In this document: one piece after another, positions 9,601-19,132 of the stretch
How the letters are laid out: each line of letters starts with the position of its first letter
How positions within the stretch are numbered: position 1 is the stretch's first letter
Origin: Magnolia sinica
Taxonomy: Eukaryota; Streptophyta; Magnoliopsida; Magnoliales; Magnoliaceae
Assembly: GCF_029962835.1 (NCBI RefSeq)
Contig: NC_080574.1
Coordinates: 28,432,001 to 28,496,000, forward strand
Direction of reading: 5' to 3'
Length of the DNA stretch: 64,000 nt
The notes under the pieces: generated by a model
Database searches by the model: none
Told to the model about the DNA's origin: nothing
Seen by the model: only the letters and a program-made list of their open reading frames with translations
Position numbers and translations under genes: made by a program

Positions 9601-10783
9601 TTTTTAAAAAGCAAGAATCAAGCCTGAGGAGCTTATGATTTTCAGGCTCTATATCTAAGACTAGTTTGAAGTGTTTCCAATGCATGGTAGTCATACCAAA
9701 ATCAACAGTCAGAAGAGCGGAATGGCAGATAGTAACAGCTGGAAGGAAGATTATGCATCACAAATCCTGCACTTTCTTTCACTTATCAAAATCTGATCAC
9801 AGTTCTGCCATAAATGACAATCTTAATTTCTGAACCAGGGTATTATCTCACGGGTGATGAAGAGCAAGATTGTGTTAGTGGAATTTGGACGCGATTTTCA
9901 TTCGCAATATTCATCAACACACACATATGATGTCAGCTTCTCCTTCAACAGGGTCTGCTTAAAGCGTTTCCACCAAGCAATCGAAGCTGCTGTAGATCCT
10001 TCATTTGGGAACTTCCTCTTCCCCGATCTTTTCCCTAGATGCAGACATATCCCACCAACTCCCCAAAATTTTACATTCCGAAATCTTGATTTAGAACAGA
10101 TGTCAGCCCTACGCCATATACTAAATTTCAGTGGTCCACCTTATCTTGTCATTGAGAAATCATGGTGCAGGCGGAGAACCAGTTCATCGGATTCCTCCGA
10201 AGAGACCGAAGAGACAAGAACTGAACAAGTTATACGTGAAGCAATTCTCCATATTTACAGAAGTTCTCAAGACACCCGAATTCTCATAACCGCTCCTACA
10301 AACAGCACCTGTGACTTGGTGATGAAAGGCTTGCAGAAAGTGATCCCGGACATGGAAATGTTTCGAGCTAATGCAGCCTTTCGAGGGTTAGAGGATGTGC
10401 TGGATGACATCCTCCCTTCAACCTTCTATGAAGGGGAGTGCTTCATATGTCCTCCACTCCAAGATCTTTGTAAATTTAAGGTGATCACATCGACTTTCGT
10501 AAGTAGTTTCAGGCTTCGTAATGCAGGAATCAATGCGGGCCATTTCACTCATATATTCATGATCGACGCTTCTTTTGCCACGGAGCCTGAAACGATGATC
10601 ACTCTTGCGAATCTGGCCAATGAATCGACAGCTGTAGTGGTCACCGGTTCTCCAACAGTTCATCCAGGTTGGATACGTTCAGATATAGCTCAGAGACATG
10701 GATTGAAAAGATCATATTTGGAGAGGCTTCTACAGAGCAAGCCATATTCGAGCTGTGATCCCATGTTCGTTGCACATCTGTGA
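3103..10783 (+). CDS. SDE3/MOV10-related helicase-like protein without ATPase motifs (pseudohelicase), three coding exons
   Basis: Join 3103-4218, 7219-7467, 9839-10783; both introns are phase 0 and the product is 769 residues. Residues ~320-370 (LPTYEIPEKFEDLIKK...) match the segment just before the helicase core of Arabidopsis SDE3, an SF1 RNA helicase of RNA silencing and relative of animal MOV10. Residues ~456-760 follow SDE3 domain 1: NLDLEQ (Q motif region), APTNST (motif Ia), GHFTHI, TEPE, SYLERL. The catalytic motifs are not kept. The P-loop GPPGTGKT is replaced by a longer Ser/Glu/Arg stretch (~561-585), DEAGQA by IDASFA (~697-702), and GDPRQL by GSPTVH. The protein stops just before domain 2, so motifs IV-VI and the C-terminal AGO-binding region of SDE3 are absent. 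The N-terminus carries 25-residue repeats instead of the SDE3 N-domain. Homology and splice sites are clear; an expressed regulatory pseudoenzyme is inference, and a young pseudogene remains possible. Confidence 0.8.
3307..3756 (+). repeat. Six coding 75-bp tandem repeats (25-residue units)
   Basis: Each unit reads approximately VAPPKVISSPSQLIQPRN followed by SVDPAAR. All six are exactly 75 bp, so the frame is kept; copies 2-5 are nearly identical and the outer ones more diverged, which points to recent unequal crossing-over or slippage. The product is rich in Pro and Ser with SSPSQ in every unit, a possible phosphorylation or SH3/WW-type ligand; that function is inferred only. Confidence 0.95.
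3937..4053 (+). repeat. Three coding 39-bp units (13 residues)
   Basis: Consecutive 13-residue units LDQQKKLLGSLSG, SDQLKRSPASLPG and LDLPKKPPESPNT share an L/S-D-x-x-K-K/R-x-P-x-S pattern. They sit between the 25-residue repeats and the SDE3-homologous segment and are older and more diverged than those repeats. Confidence 0.6.
4219..7218 (+). other. Intron 1 of the SDE3-like gene (3.0 kb)
   Basis: Donor GAG|GTGAGA at 4219; acceptor TTTTGTTCAG at 7218. Most of it is AT-rich unique sequence. It holds MITE-like fragments at about 5350-5660 and 5950-6030 (GTGGGCC-type motifs), a (TTA)n microsatellite at about 6619-6672 and a truncated L1-type LINE. An open stretch at 7108-7218 with a hydrophobic run is intronic because the splice acceptor lies after it and its translation does not match the SDE3 alignment. 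Confidence 0.75.
6604..6975 (-). mobile_element. 5'-truncated L1-type LINE, 3' end
   Basis: Minus-strand translation between 6975 and 6763 contains WSVWRERNNCTFS and downstream residues typical of the C-terminal end of plant L1 ORF2. The 3' tail has CAATAAAGCTTTTATTG and ends in a (TAA)n tract (minus strand). A second short copy of the same 3' tail lies at about 6560-6604, so two L1 ends sit side by side. It is a dead fragment inside the helicase-gene intron. Confidence 0.7.
7219..7467 (+). CDS. Coding exon 2 of the SDE3-like gene (83 codons)
   Basis: Starts AAATGGAGT after the acceptor at 7218 and ends at AAG|GTTAGT (7468); phase 0 on both sides. The encoded IDSIPERRPYLLSRDFVFVQP aligns with the SDE3 segment containing PGLAERRPSLVHGDFIFV, in the beta-rich region ahead of domain 1. 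A lysine- and serine-rich insert (SNKSRKSSK, QKEKK) precedes it. Confidence 0.85.
7468..9838 (+). other. Intron 2 of the SDE3-like gene (2.4 kb)
   Basis: Donor AAG|GTTAGT, acceptor TTTCTGAACCAG at 9838. Low-complexity and unique AT-rich sequence; no convincing element except a short CCCGACCCGACCC-type stretch near 9370-9480 that resembles hAT-MITE internal sequence. No other gene is supported. Confidence 0.7.
9839..10783 (+). CDS. Coding exon 3 of the SDE3-like gene (314 codons plus stop)
   Basis: Begins GGTATTATCTCACGG (GIISR), continuing directly from exon 2 in the SDE3 alignment. It encodes helicase domain 1 with altered motifs: P-loop position about 10154-10230, DE-box position about 10550-10570, motif III about 10640-10660. 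The TGA at 10781 ends the protein 23 residues after SYLERL. No exon resembling the second RecA-like domain was found in the next several kb. Confidence 0.85.
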   Translation, partial: GIISRVMKSKIVLVEFGRDFHSQYSSTHTYDVSFSFNRVCLKRFHQAIEAAVDPSFGNFLFPDLFPRCRHIPPTPQNFTFRNLDLEQMSALRHILNFSGPPYLVIEKSWCRRRTSSSDSSEETEETRTEQVIREAILHIYRSSQDTRILITAPTNSTCDLVMKGLQKVIPDMEMFRANAAFRGLEDVLDDILPSTFYEGECFICPPLQDLCKFKVITSTFVSSFRLRNAGINAGHFTHIFMIDASFATEPETMITLANLANESTAVVVTGSPTVHPGWIRSDIAQRHGLKRSYLERLLQSKPYSSCDPMFVAHL

Positions 10784-10852
10784 TGATGCATTCACTGGAA
10801 CAGGAGCTTGGTATTGAAGTTGCACAAGTGCTAATGTAATTGCCATAGGGAG
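10784..10852 (+). other. 3'UTR start of the SDE3-like gene
   Basis: Sequence between the stop codon and the point where the duplicated U6 unit begins. No clear AATAAA signal was seen close by, so the transcript end may lie inside duplicated copy A. Confidence 0.4.
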
Positions 10853-11858
10853 GGATTGAAGATACAATTCTAATCAGATGGGGCTACTGTGAAGATGTGC
10901 AGGCTCAAAATTCAGGTCAATCCACTCATTAGATGGGTCACTCATGTATGAGAAAAAAAAATGATGGTTAGGAAAATGACGACCACCAGTCAATATTCAA
11001 CACCGATGTGTTGCCCACCTGATGACCGGCACCAATCCTGGATGCCATGTCGGTACGTCTGCCATGCTTCAAATTCTCACCAGTGTTTTTGCTTGAAACT
11101 ATAGAAACTGTCATTTCAGCAAAGCAGCTTTGCTACAGTGTGGTGTGGCTATTTCATTTTTTGTTGCTGCTGCTGCTGTGATGAAATGTAAATTTAATGA
11201 TAGAATATGGTGGTTGTGAGATTGCAAGTGTAGTAAACTGTCTGGCTTCGAGTGGAGAGGAAGTGTATGATCCACTGTCTGCCTGATGATATGTGATGGT
11301 AGCACCTTGAGTTTTCAGCTTCTTCAAGTGGACCCATGATCTAGGCTGTAAATCTGATGGGCCCCACTGATTGGACCATACCCCAAAAAAGAGTCCACTT
11401 GGATAAAATATAGCAGGGGTCCACATTCAACTGATAAAGAGTCAGATTGGATGGCTTGTTCCCTCCAGGCCGAGGTTATGGGGCATTCCTCATCCATGGT
11501 GGGGCTCTCAGGTCAACAGTCGGGATCACTCAACGTAGGCCCCACTCATAACAATACTGTTACGGTGGAAGGCACTCAACACTATAATATTACATGGTAT
11601 TTTCAGTGAGCAAGGGGGCTTGAATCTGCCATCTCTTGACTAGAGTACTATGAATAGGAATGTAATTGTCTCCTCTCAGACACCCAACAAAATTGTAACC
11701 ATACAAAGAAGATTAGCATTGCCCCTGCGCATTATTATGCACAAATCGAGAAATGGTTTTTTTTTGTTGTTTTCACCACTTTTTTCTCAACAGTCAACAT
11801 CCTGCCGGTTGCCACATCCACACCATTCACAACAACTGGGTCCTAGTAGATGGGCCTT
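10853..11858. repeat. Tandem duplication copy A, left part
   Basis: Homologous to copy B at about 17005-17680. Shared blocks include TCAATCCACTCAT, TGGGTCACTCATGTATGAGA, GCAGGGGTCCACATTCAACTGA, TATGGGGCAT and the U6 sequence. Copy A holds extra sequence at about 10990-11310 that copy B lacks. The Copia fossil at 11859-16813 interrupts copy A, whose right part resumes at 16814. Confidence 0.75.
11668..11764 (+). pseudogene. U6 snRNA pseudogene (copy A)
   Basis: Retains AGAAGATTAGCAT, GCCCCTGCGC and CACAAATCGAGAAATGG of U6. The 5' stem-loop (GTCTCCTCTCAGAC) is altered, GGAACGATACAG is changed to GTAACCATACAA, and the AGGATGACACG block is replaced. The segment holding USE and TATA in copy B (about 17441-17519) is missing in front of it, so it should be silent. 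Confidence 0.85.
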
Positions 11859-14800
11859 TGTTGTATTTGGTTTTTAATAAAATAAAATATAAAAAGAAAA
11901 AAATATTTTTAAAACAAAAGTTTTCAAAATGCTTTGATAAAATCCATTTCCTTTTGTCCCACATTGCTTGGAAAAAAGAAAAGAACAGAGAATATAAATG
12001 GGGGTGTGGTTTATCTTACTAATTGGTGTGGGTGTTAATGGGTTCGGATTGAGCTTGAAAAATCAGAGTTTTGATCAGAAATAGTTCAATATTTGGGCTG
12101 AGACTTACCCAGGCCCCGCCTGGCCCATTGACTGGCAAAGCAAGCCGGGGACGTCTCCTCTCCAGCGTGAAAACTTTTTTCTACTCTTTTTTTAGCACGT
12201 TAGGACAAAAAATCAGAATATGCCAATTAGACTGCATTGAAAGAGTTACTACAGGGGTTTTTTCATGATTGCTGCACGCAAAACCTATTAACCTATTAGG
12301 CTTGTCATATCTTGGAAGAGGTTTGCCATGTAACCCGTCAGTTATCTTAGATAAGGTAGGGCAAATAACTCTTTAAAGACAGCATGTCCAATGCGTGCTT
12401 CAGCTTGGTTGTTATTAAATTGTATTTTTCAATTTTTAAATTGTAAAATATTCCAACAATCTTAAAGAGTTATTTGTAATGGGAACCAAAAGCATTGAGT
12501 CAATCGAGCTCATGAATTAAGATCTAATCTAACTCGATCGGTTTGACGACACTAACTCTACTAGATGGCAAGACAAGTTGTTTTTTGTTTTTTTTGCTAA
12601 CAACGCTAATGATCAACATCCTAGATCTTAACCTGCAACCACTTCCTGAAGCCAATGAAAATGATATCGCCGAACAAGTTACGGCCAGGAACAAACTATT
12701 TAAAGATGAACTGTTGTTTCGTGGCTATATCCTCAACAATCTATCCAACTGGATGTATGACTTGTATATAGACACGGCGTTAGCCAAAGATATTTGGAAC
12801 GTGGTAGATTTCAAGTAGAAGACTGAATAAGAAGGAACAGGGAAATTCTTAATAGACAACCAGGAACTTTGAATTCACCACGGTATATAATAAACCATTG
12901 ATACCTCAAATATATACAAGAGTTGCAGTAGTAAACAAAATAAGGGTCTTAATGATAGACCTTTCTGAATCTTTTCAAGTTGGGGCTATTATTGCTAAGC
13001 TGCCTCCGCTATAGAAAGACTATAAAAAGAAGTTACTACATATGAACAAGAACTACACACTAGAACAAATCTAAAAATACTTGAATAGAGAAGGAATCTC
13101 ATAACCAAGACAAGAAAATTGAGACAAATGGAACCTCCTCATCCAAGGTAAGTGAATTAGAAAGGCCGTCCCAAAACAAGAACTCTGAAATGATGAATCC
13201 CCAAAACCCAACAAGGATAATGGAAAATTCAAAAAATCCTATAGGAAAATGAACGGTAAACCCAAAGGCCCTCGCTTTGTCTACAATAAGAGTAAACACT
13301 TGAGTCTATAGAGACTGCAAGAAATCTAATGAGGCTAGTGAAGTAAAGGACGATATTGTAGTAATGATCACCGAAGTAAACATGGTCTAAGGGAAAGTCT
13401 CTAGTTGGTGATGCGATATAGTTGCTACAGTCTATGTATGCTACAACATATTTGCCTTCAAGATATATGAAGATGTGACCAACGGTCAAGAGGTTCAAAT
13501 ATGAAACGAAAGTCAATCACAAGTCATCAGCAAAGGAGCCATGAAATTTATGTTTACTTTTAAAAAGAAGGTAATCCTGACCAATGTGCTACATGTCCCA
13601 AACATGAGAAGAAGCTTGGTTTCTAAGGATCTATTGGGTAAACCTGGGAAAAGGGTTGTGTAGAGTCTGACAAGGTAATCTTGTCCATGAATGAGAATTT
13701 TGTTGAAAAGGGGTATACTTGTGACAGGACGATCAAATTCTCACTTAATGAAAATAAGTCTTCAGCTTATATGATTGAATCTATATCTTTGTGCTATGGT
13801 AGATTTAAGCATGTAGGTTATAGTAACATATGACTCATAGTTAAGAATGACTTAATATCTTAAAATGAAAGTAAGAATGATAAATGTGAAGTGTACATAT
13901 GATCTAAAATGAATAAGAAACCAAATCTAAGATATCTTAAAGCGTCAGGGTGTCTCACGTATTGCAAAATACTTGATTCTAAAAGAACCAAGTTGGCACC
14001 CAGAGATGTTAAGTGTGCCTTTGTAGGTTATGCACAAAAGAACAAAGCTTATAGACTCTTGAACCTTGAGTTTAATGTGATCATAGAGTTTAGAGATGTA
14101 GACTTCTTTGAAAACTTGCTATCTATGGAGTCAAACGATACTGATATCCAAACTCTGTAGATGATCCTATAGAAGGAACTTAACAAGAGGTTGACACTCC
14201 TAGTGAATCACGTAGGAGTCGAGGGCAAGGGTAGAGAAGACTCTCAACGCATATCTTTTCATCTAGTTAAGGGTAATAGAGAAAATGTCGTTAAGAAGAT
14301 ATCTATTATCAAAGCTTTAGAAGATAATCTTAAAACCTTTAGTAAAGCTATATCTTTAAAAGACTCGGCCTTTTGGAGAGAGGTCATCAATGATGAGATG
14401 GACTCGATGGTGTCAAACCAAACATGGAAACTAGTGGATCTAACACTAGGATATAAACTTATAGGGTACAAATGGGTATTCAGGAGGAAATACCACACCG
14501 ATGGGATAATCCGTACCTTTAAAACTATATTAGTAGCAAAAGGCTTCTGCCAGAAGGAATATATAAATTACTTTGACAAATATTCTCTTATGGCTAGAAT
14601 AACATCTATCAGCATCTTATTCGCATTGGCATTCATAAATTATCTTCGCATCCACCAAATGAATAAAAAGACAGCTTTTCTGAATGGTGCCCTCAACAAA
14701 GAGGTATACATGGAACAACTAAAATAGTTCGTTCTACCGAAAAAATAAAAATGAGAAGAAAGTATTTAGACTTGTAAAATATTTGTATGAATTGAAGTAA

Positions 14801-16813
14801 GCACCGAAAAAGTTGTATGAAAAGTTCGATTCTAGGGTGCTTACTTATGGACTCATATGCATAATGTAGCCAATAAATGTAGATACTCTAAAGTGTATAA
14901 TAATTACATTGTGATAATATATTTATATTTATATTTAGATGATATGTTAATTATCAGTGATAAAGTAGAAGTTGTAACTGAAACAAAGAGGTTTCTCTTT
15001 TCAGTTTTTAAAATGAAGGATTTTGGACAAGTGGATACAATTTTAGGTATCAAAGTTAAAAAATATTATGGGAGTTATGCATTGTGTCAGTCTCAATTAT
15101 ATAAAAAAGATACTAAACGAGTTTAACCACTTGAAAATCAAAGAGGCAAATACTCCATTTGATCCAAGTATCAAACTAAAAGAGAAAGAAGAGTAATTGC
15201 ACATCTTGAGTATGCTAGTGCTATAGTTAGTCTTACGAATGTTATACAATGCACAAGACTGGATACAATATATATTGTGAGTAAACTCAGTAAATTTATT
15301 AGTAACCCCAATGTAGAACACTGGAAGGCCATTGATAGAATTCTTGGTTACTTAAATGCAACCAAAGAATTATGATTATTTTACTCAGAGTTTCCGACAA
15401 CATTAGAATAATATATCGATGCAGGCGTGGGCGTGGGCGTGTGCGTAGTCATGGACATGGATGTGGGGGCGGGCGAGGGAATAGGCAGTGTGGCTGTAGT
15501 GGTGCTAAAGGTATGAAGGGACTGCCAAGTGTGACTGAGAGTCTTATATAAAGTTGGGCACAGGACGACTTGACTCGACAAATTCGTCAGACTCGTTCAG
15601 ATCCGAACCGAGTGGGAGAGTTGATCTGAATCAAGTTGACTTCGTCCAATCCGAACTCAAACCGAGTCGAGTTCAAGTCACCCAATAACTCGACTTGACT
15701 AAACCCGAAATCCAACTCTATACTGACTCAACTTGATCTGAAACTCGACTCACACACACACACACACACACACACATATGTATATATTTAAAAAAACTCA
15801 GATATGACGTTTCAGATTTGAGATGCCTTGTAGCTGATGGAGAGGCTGCAATTCTAGCAAGTGATTCTAGGCTTTGAGTTGTGATTTCAACTCATGAATA
15901 CCTGTTGCACCCAACTCGACTCGGTGCCAACTCGACCCAACTCGGTACTTGTGATCGGGTTGGACTTAGTCTGGATTAGTCCAGGCTAGACCCGGACTCG
16001 GATTGGGTCAAGCATGTTGGACTCAGTACCGAGTTGGTTCAAGTTTGGGTCAGGCCCATTTCAAAATCGGATCGACTTAGGTTAGTCGTAACTCGGTCTG
16101 ACTCGATGCCCAACTCTAGCCTTATATATAAGGCTTAGTTTTTTAAAAAAATAATAATAATAATAATAATAATTTATTGCAGAGATGATTGTTGTGCATG
16201 CAACGGTCCTAAAATGGTAGTAGCCATACAGAAACCGCTGTATTAAATAGCAAGCATGCAACGGTTAGGACCAGCATGCAAAAATTTTAAAAATAGTCAT
16301 AAATGACTAGTTTTCCAACATTCATAAACAACCGTAAATGACTAGTTTCCAACTGCCAGAAATGGTCATATCATTGATGACCTAAGTCATAACTCTCAGC
16401 CCTAGGTGCCTATATAAGCAATGCTTGTTGGGATCATTTCCACGATAGCAGAAGCAAACGCGTCTCCTCTTCTCTCCAACTCTAAACACATTTCCTTGGT
16501 GGCACAGTACACGACTCGGAGAGTTTATAAACTTGGTGAAAATTTTTTCCTACTCTTTCCCAACAAGTTAGGAATAAAAATCCGAATGTGTCAAATAGAG
16601 TGCGTTGAACAAGTTCCTACATAGATTTCTTCCTGCATAATCGGTTAGGCTTGTCATATCCTGGAAGAGGTTTGCCAGGTAGCCCGTCATTGATATTGGA
16701 TAAGAGAGAGCAAATAACTCTTCGAGGACAGCGTTTACAACATGCCTGGTTGTTATCAAATTATAATTTTTTCAGTTTTTTTTCCAATTTTCAAATTATA
16801 AAATAATCCAACA
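11859..16813 (+). mobile_element. Old Ty1/Copia LTR retrotransposon, heavily broken
   Basis: Left LTR about 11859-12458 (TGTTGTATTT...TTCCAACA); right LTR about 15421-16813, enlarged by a nested hAT MITE at 15549-16118. Between them lie plus-strand remnants of gag (about 12540-13150), integrase (about 13560-14110) and reverse transcriptase with the LDDMLIIS box near 14935. It is related in all parts to the Copia element at 49514-55852. Hand comparison of one ~56-bp LTR block gives roughly one difference in four, so it is much older than that element. Breaks are numerous, well over ten. It inserted into duplication copy A. Confidence 0.85.
15549..16118. mobile_element. hAT-type MITE, ~570 bp, nested in the Copia LTR
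   Basis: Termini TAAAGTTGGGCA and (reverse) TAGAGTTGGGCATCGAGTC. Flanked by 8-bp direct repeats GTCTTATA (15541-15548) and GCCTTATA (16119-16126), 7 of 8 matching, the hAT target-site length. The body is rich in ACTCGACTCGG-like motifs and contains an (AC)n run at about 15753-15776. Same family as 44215-47794 and 58304-59040. Confidence 0.85.
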
Positions 16814-17004
16814 GCCACACTATATTAAGCACCTGCGGTACACCTATCACTACTAACCTAGCAAGCTGCCAAAGGGGTCTGAACCGTTCATGTTCTCACT
16901 ATAGACGGATAATGGTCTTAGCCATGTGGTGGGTTTAGATCATCACCTAAGATTGAGGGTGCAAATGGGTAGGGTCAGTCAAGGGGCGACCCATTTAAGA
17001 ATCG
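16814..17004. repeat. Tandem duplication copy A, right part
   Basis: Resumes copy A after the Copia fossil: GCCACAC here corresponds to GGGCCACACCATG at about 17679 in copy B. Shared blocks include GTTCATGTTCTCACT, TATGGTCTTA-like and CCCATTTAAGAAT. It shows that Copia entered after the duplication. Confidence 0.7.
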
Positions 17005-17454
17005 GGTGATTGAAGATATAATTCTAATAAAAAATTCAGGTCAATCCACTCATCAGATGGGTCACTCATGTATGAGAAAGAAAAAGGCAGTTAGGAAAAA
17101 TATGACCATGAAGTGGGCCCATCCTCACTTTTATAGGCTGTAAATGTGATGGGTCCCACTGATTGGACCATCCCCCCAAAAAGGGTACCCTGATTGGACA
17201 GAATACAGCAGGGGTCCACATTCAACTGATACAGAGTCCAAGGTTGAGGGGTTTGTTCCCTCTAATCCGAAGTTATGGGGCATGCTTCATCCATGGTGGG
17301 GTTCTCAGGTCATTGGCTAGGATCGCTCAACCTGGGCCCCACTTGTAACAATCCTGGCATGGAGGAAAGCACCATCACAGTAGTATTACATGCAAAGGGG
17401 CTTGAATTCACGATTTGTTGACAAGCTACGTACAGAAAGTCGATGCAAAAAATC

Positions 17455-17496
17455 TTCCCACATCGCTCGTTACAAGCGTCTCTTATGCTTTATAAA
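17455..17496 (+). promoter_or_regulatory. USE and TATA box of the U6 gene
   Basis: TTCCCACATCG at 17455-17465 matches the plant upstream sequence element RTCCCACATCG except for the first base. TTTATAAA lies at 17489-17496, about 23 bp further on. That short USE-to-TATA spacing marks a plant RNA polymerase III snRNA promoter; polymerase II snRNA genes use a gap about one helical turn longer. The RNA starts about 24 bp after the TATA box. Confidence 0.9.
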
Positions 17497-17519
17497 TTAC
17501 CATGTGGAGGACTACCCTT

Positions 17520-17539
17520 GTCTCTTCGGAGACATCCGA

Positions 17540-17571
<32 letters not shown>

Positions 17572-17622
17572 GGCCCCTGCGCAAGGATGACACGCACAAA
17601 TCGAGAAATGGTCCAAATTTTT
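17520..17622 (+). ncRNA. U6: U6 spliceosomal snRNA
   Basis: Full-length U6, the catalytic snRNA of the spliceosome. Visible landmarks are the 5' stem-loop GTCTCTTCGGAGAC, ATACAGAGAAGATTAGC containing the ACAGAGA box, the AGC triad, CCCCTGCGCAAGGATGACAC and the 3' end CAAATCGAGAAATGGTCC followed by a T-run terminator. The 5' stem differs from the usual plant GTCCC/GGGAC by a paired C-to-T and G-to-A change that keeps base pairing. Length (~103) is normal and USE/TATA are present, so it looks functional. Confidence 0.95.
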
Positions 17623-17866
17623 TTTCTGATTTTTTTTTAATTTAAATTTTAACAGCTAGGGCTTACTAGATGGGCCACACCATGATCATCATCACTTAAT
17701 CTCTCAAGCAGCTAAAGAGATGTGAACCATTCATGTTCTCACTGGAAACATATAAAAACTATGGTCTTAATCACCATTGTGGCTTCGAACCATCACCGAG
17801 TAAGAAGCAAATGGGTTGGTCTGTCAAGCGGGCTTAGACCCAACCCATTTAAGAATTGAGTCAAAA

Positions 17867-18711
17867 TTTTGGACCCAGTTCATACTCAAGGTCAGTTTTA
17901 AGTTAAAAAATAATGGGAGAGCTTTGGGTCCACTTAGACCCAAATCTGACCTGTTTATCACATGGGTCAGATTTGGGTCGAGTATAGACATTAGGATTGT
18001 GTTTACCCAAATAATATCCTATATCGTTCAATTAGTGGTGGGTATCAACTTAAAAAAATAATTTAAAAAAATTTTAAAAAGTTTTCAAACAAAACAGCAT
18101 CAATTTTCTTTTATTCCTTTCGATATTGCACAATAGATTAAAAATTTATAAATGAAGTATAAATAGGGAGTGTTAGATACATCTCACAATATCACGATAT
18201 ATGCCATATCATGTGATATATATATACTGCCAAATACTATGAAAAATGAATATTAAATCTGAATTTTATATCTGCTAAGTTAGAATAGATGTGGATGATA
18301 TTGCAAGATATTTAAAACACTAGTTGCTTCATCAAAACCTGCTGCCACCATACCATTTGCCAAGCAAATCCAACCAGATGGACCGTACTGTGATACACCC
18401 ACCATGATCCATTCTAGGTGGCAGCCAGTGGTCAGATGATACCATCTCAAGGCAAGCCACATCAAATTGGCCACACCATGACGGACGGCTGTGGTAAGCC
18501 CATCATGACACAATCTACAAAGCTGCCAGATCATACCATTACTAGGTGGGTCCCATAAGATGGGCCACACCATTGCCAGGCAGGGCCCACTTGTAATCCA
18601 AATGTTCAGATGGATGGGCCAATTGCTGGGAGCCATCACCTGGATTGATGGCACTTTTTTAAGGATCTCTACAGTAGACGTGAATTCATGTGATTATTTT
18701 CTTCTGATAAG
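17867..18711. other. Intergenic, repeat-derived
   Basis: AT-rich DNA to about 18300, then a stretch (18320-18660) rich in GGGCCACACCAT and GTGGGTCCCA motifs that looks like a diverged MITE. No gene supported. Confidence 0.5.
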
Positions 18712-18835
18712 TAGTGCTGTCAATGGGCTGGGCCTGGGGTTGTCTTGTCTCGGCCTGATTTTTGAACTGTTTTGGGCCCATCCTATTCAAAATTCTAATT
18801 TTGGTAGCCCCGAGCCCGGCCCATTGACACCCCTA
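18712..18835. mobile_element. Small hAT MITE (124 bp)
   Basis: Termini TAGTGCTGTCAATGGGC and (reverse) TAGGGGTGTCAATGGGCC. Flanked by 8-bp direct repeats CTGATAAG (18704-18711) and CTGACAAG (18836-18843), 7 of 8 matching. Non-coding. Confidence 0.85.
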
Positions 18836-18843
18836 CTGACAAG

Positions 18844-19132
18844 GCATTTACGTTGTTTAGATTTGTAGATTCCACATAATGCGCGTCGGATGTATCCTGG
18901 CCTTAGGAGTGCATCAATCTAATGATTTTGTATAATCAAAGGGCTTGATCTATTTGATGGAGGGACTGTTGGTTTGGGTCTGGACGTAGATTATCCCTAA
19001 TGTGGTCCGTTGATTTTCCGTGTGTCATGTACGTTTGGGATGCACCAGACCACTAGGCTCCAGTTGCTGAGATTGAAAAAGACCGCATTTTCTATCCACT
19101 ACATTTTAATGGAAAAAGAAATAACCATCACA
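18844..19132. other. Spacer upstream of tRNA-Thr
   Basis: No gene or repeat recognised. Contains the immediate 5' flank of the tRNA. Confidence 0.4.

Larger units (their letters stand above)
17005..17866. repeat. Tandem duplication copy B, containing the intact U6 gene
   Basis: Second copy of the ~1-kb unit, starting GATTGAAGATATAATTCTAAT like 10853 and ending CCCATTTAAGAATTGAGT like the end of copy A. It carries the U6 gene with its promoter. Confidence 0.75.

Noticed and set aside
11859-11859. Target-site duplication of the older Copia fossil
   Set aside because: The flanks GCCTT and GCCAC agree only at three bases; not clear enough to claim.
18280-18654. 124-codon minus-strand frame
   Set aside because: Lies in GGGCCACACCAT-rich MITE-like sequence; the translation has no recognisable motif.
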